The position numbers were made by a program, and so were the translations under genes. The notes beneath the pieces were generated by a model that did no database searches, was not told the DNA's origin, and saw nothing but the letters and a program-made list of their open reading frames with translations. Of a stretch of DNA of 64,000 nucleotides, positions 63,132-64,000 are shown piece by piece. Each line of letters opens with the position of its first letter. The first letter of the stretch is position 1. The DNA comes from Cylindrobasidium torrendii FP15055 ss-10. Lineage: Eukaryota > Basidiomycota > Agaricomycetes > Agaricales > Physalacriaceae. The stretch spans positions 1 to 64,000 of the forward strand of contig KN880547.1 of NCBI GenBank assembly GCA_000934385.1. Direction: 5' to 3'.

Positions 63132-64000
63132 ATGCCATCTTCACCAGCTCCTGTTCAAGTAATGGCACCTGAAGTCACCCTTGACGCCTTCCTACGCCTT
63201 GACTCCGCAACGCAGGAACGTTTCCTCGCCACTGCACGCGCCAAACGCGAAACCACTGCTCTCCACCTTCGTCTCCCGTCCATCTTTGATACTGGGGCTC
63301 TCGAACGTATTTGCGTGTCCCCTACCTTGAGTCCTTTCTTCACGAAGTTTCAACGCTGTGAGGGAATGCATGGCGGCTTTGTCACGGTCTACCGCTATAG
63401 CATCTCGCTCGACATCGACTGTGTCGGAGGCCAAAAGAAGACGCTGAAGCTATCGCTCGAGTTTTGGCGAATCATGATGGACCAGCTATCTGGCGCGGCC
63501 GACTCTTCGAACCACGAGCTGAACATACAGTACGATGGGGTGGACGCGACAGCGTTTTCCGGAAGCTATGGGGACTGCGGTACAGAGGATGAGAATAAGT
63601 GGGTCTCGGAGTCGGTGAAAATCCAAAAGGTCTTGTGTACCCTCATGAGGGATTGCGGTGTCGACTACAAGCCGAATGACAACACGCCGTCGAAGAAACA
63701 GAAAGGAAAGAAGCCTAAGGTTCAAAAGAAAACAGATGCTACGAGTTCTGGCAGCGACTCAGATGAGTCGCCCGAGGCGTTCCCGGATGTGGTAGACGCG
63801 CAGTGTATGGAGGTTCTCGAGGCAATTTTGGGACCGAGCGGGAAGCAGGTGTTGGAACAGGACGGGTACGAACCGGTGTGGACCATGATGAAGATCATTC
63901 AGAAGGGTCGTCTTCTCGACGAAATGTATGGAATCATTGTTAGCTACCTGCGTAGCACGCCCGCACCTGAAGATTATGGGATAGAGCTTCCCCAAGACGA
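63132..64000 (+). CDS. unrecognised protein, 3' part beyond the window
   Basis: A frame without stop from ATG 63132 to the window edge (289 codons so far). It starts MPSSPAPVQVMAPEVTLDAF and continues LRLDSATQERFLATARAKRE. A folded part of about 150 residues (FQRCEGMHGGFVTVYRYSIS, then LSLEFWRIMMDQLSGAADSS) is followed by a Lys-rich stretch KKQKGKKPKVQKKTDATSSG and an acidic Ser stretch GSDSDESPEAFPDV, typical of a nuclear linker. Another globular part follows (VLEQDGYEPVWTMMKIIQKG). No domain is recognised. The pyrimidine-rich sequence and a CACC before the ATG fit a real start. It is 215 bp from the divergent acidic gene. Confidence 0.6.
   Translation, partial: MPSSPAPVQVMAPEVTLDAFLRLDSATQERFLATARAKRETTALHLRLPSIFDTGALERICVSPTLSPFFTKFQRCEGMHGGFVTVYRYSISLDIDCVGGQKKTLKLSLEFWRIMMDQLSGAADSSNHELNIQYDGVDATAFSGSYGDCGTEDENKWVSESVKIQKVLCTLMRDCGVDYKPNDNTPSKKQKGKKPKVQKKTDATSSGSDSDESPEAFPDVVDAQCMEVLEAILGPSGKQVLEQDGYEPVWTMMKIIQKGRLLDEMYGIIVSYLRSTPAPEDYGIELPQD

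Overview
The window looks like nuclear DNA of a filamentous basidiomycete, most likely an agaricomycete. Genes are dense and split by many introns of about 45-55 bp with CTNAC-like branch sites. The gene set is fungal: GWT1, a PMA1-type proton pump, a GH16 glucanase, and an F-box protein of the agaricomycete type. A WW-like membrane protein and a chromodomain Ty3-type retrotransposon point the same way. No species name can be justified from the sequence alone.

Layout. 0-6 kb: a SINE-like repeat, then RPN3 (proteasome lid) and GWT1 (GPI-anchor synthesis) divergent from a 109-bp gap, then a GH16 enzyme. 6.5-10 kb: three more copies of the SINE-like repeat in the opposite orientation and a gene-free stretch. 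10.1-13.4 kb: plasma-membrane H+-ATPase, with 3.6 kb upstream in which no gene could be supported. 17-25.4 kb: an SDR-type Rossmann protein, an MDR-type reductase, NMD3 (60S export) and an FAD monooxygenase. 26.36-36.22 kb: a complete, apparently young LTR retrotransposon on the minus strand. 36.5-43.9 kb: F-box protein and UGGT (ER glycoprotein folding sensor, ending in KDEL). 44.5-48.8 kb: a tandem pair of tiny paralogous proteins ending in Cys-Val-Cys, a diverged homeodomain protein and a disordered protein. 50.4-55.2 kb: a small acidic protein, the WW-like membrane protein and an unknown protein. 55.5-64 kb: coatomer alpha, a DUF1275 membrane protein, a small acidic protein and an unknown gene cut by the window edge.

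The housekeeping genes serve protein quality control and the secretory route (RPN3, NMD3, UGGT, COPA, GWT1, PMA1), but nothing suggests a physical cluster or shared regulation. The most interesting signals are four. First, the retrotransposon has gag-protease and pol in one frame separated by a UGA-CUA stop, the classical readthrough context. It also carries a 617-residue ORF in the env position with no recognised homology. Second, there is a two-member family of 79-82 residue proteins with identical first-exon length and a shared C-terminus (YW-D-CVC). Third, a tRNA-like SINE family is present in four copies. Fourth, a homeodomain protein carries Arg in place of the near-invariant Asn51.

Exon borders were worked out by eye from splice signals and frame continuity. 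Gene ends are firm where a known family guides them and tentative for the unrecognised genes.
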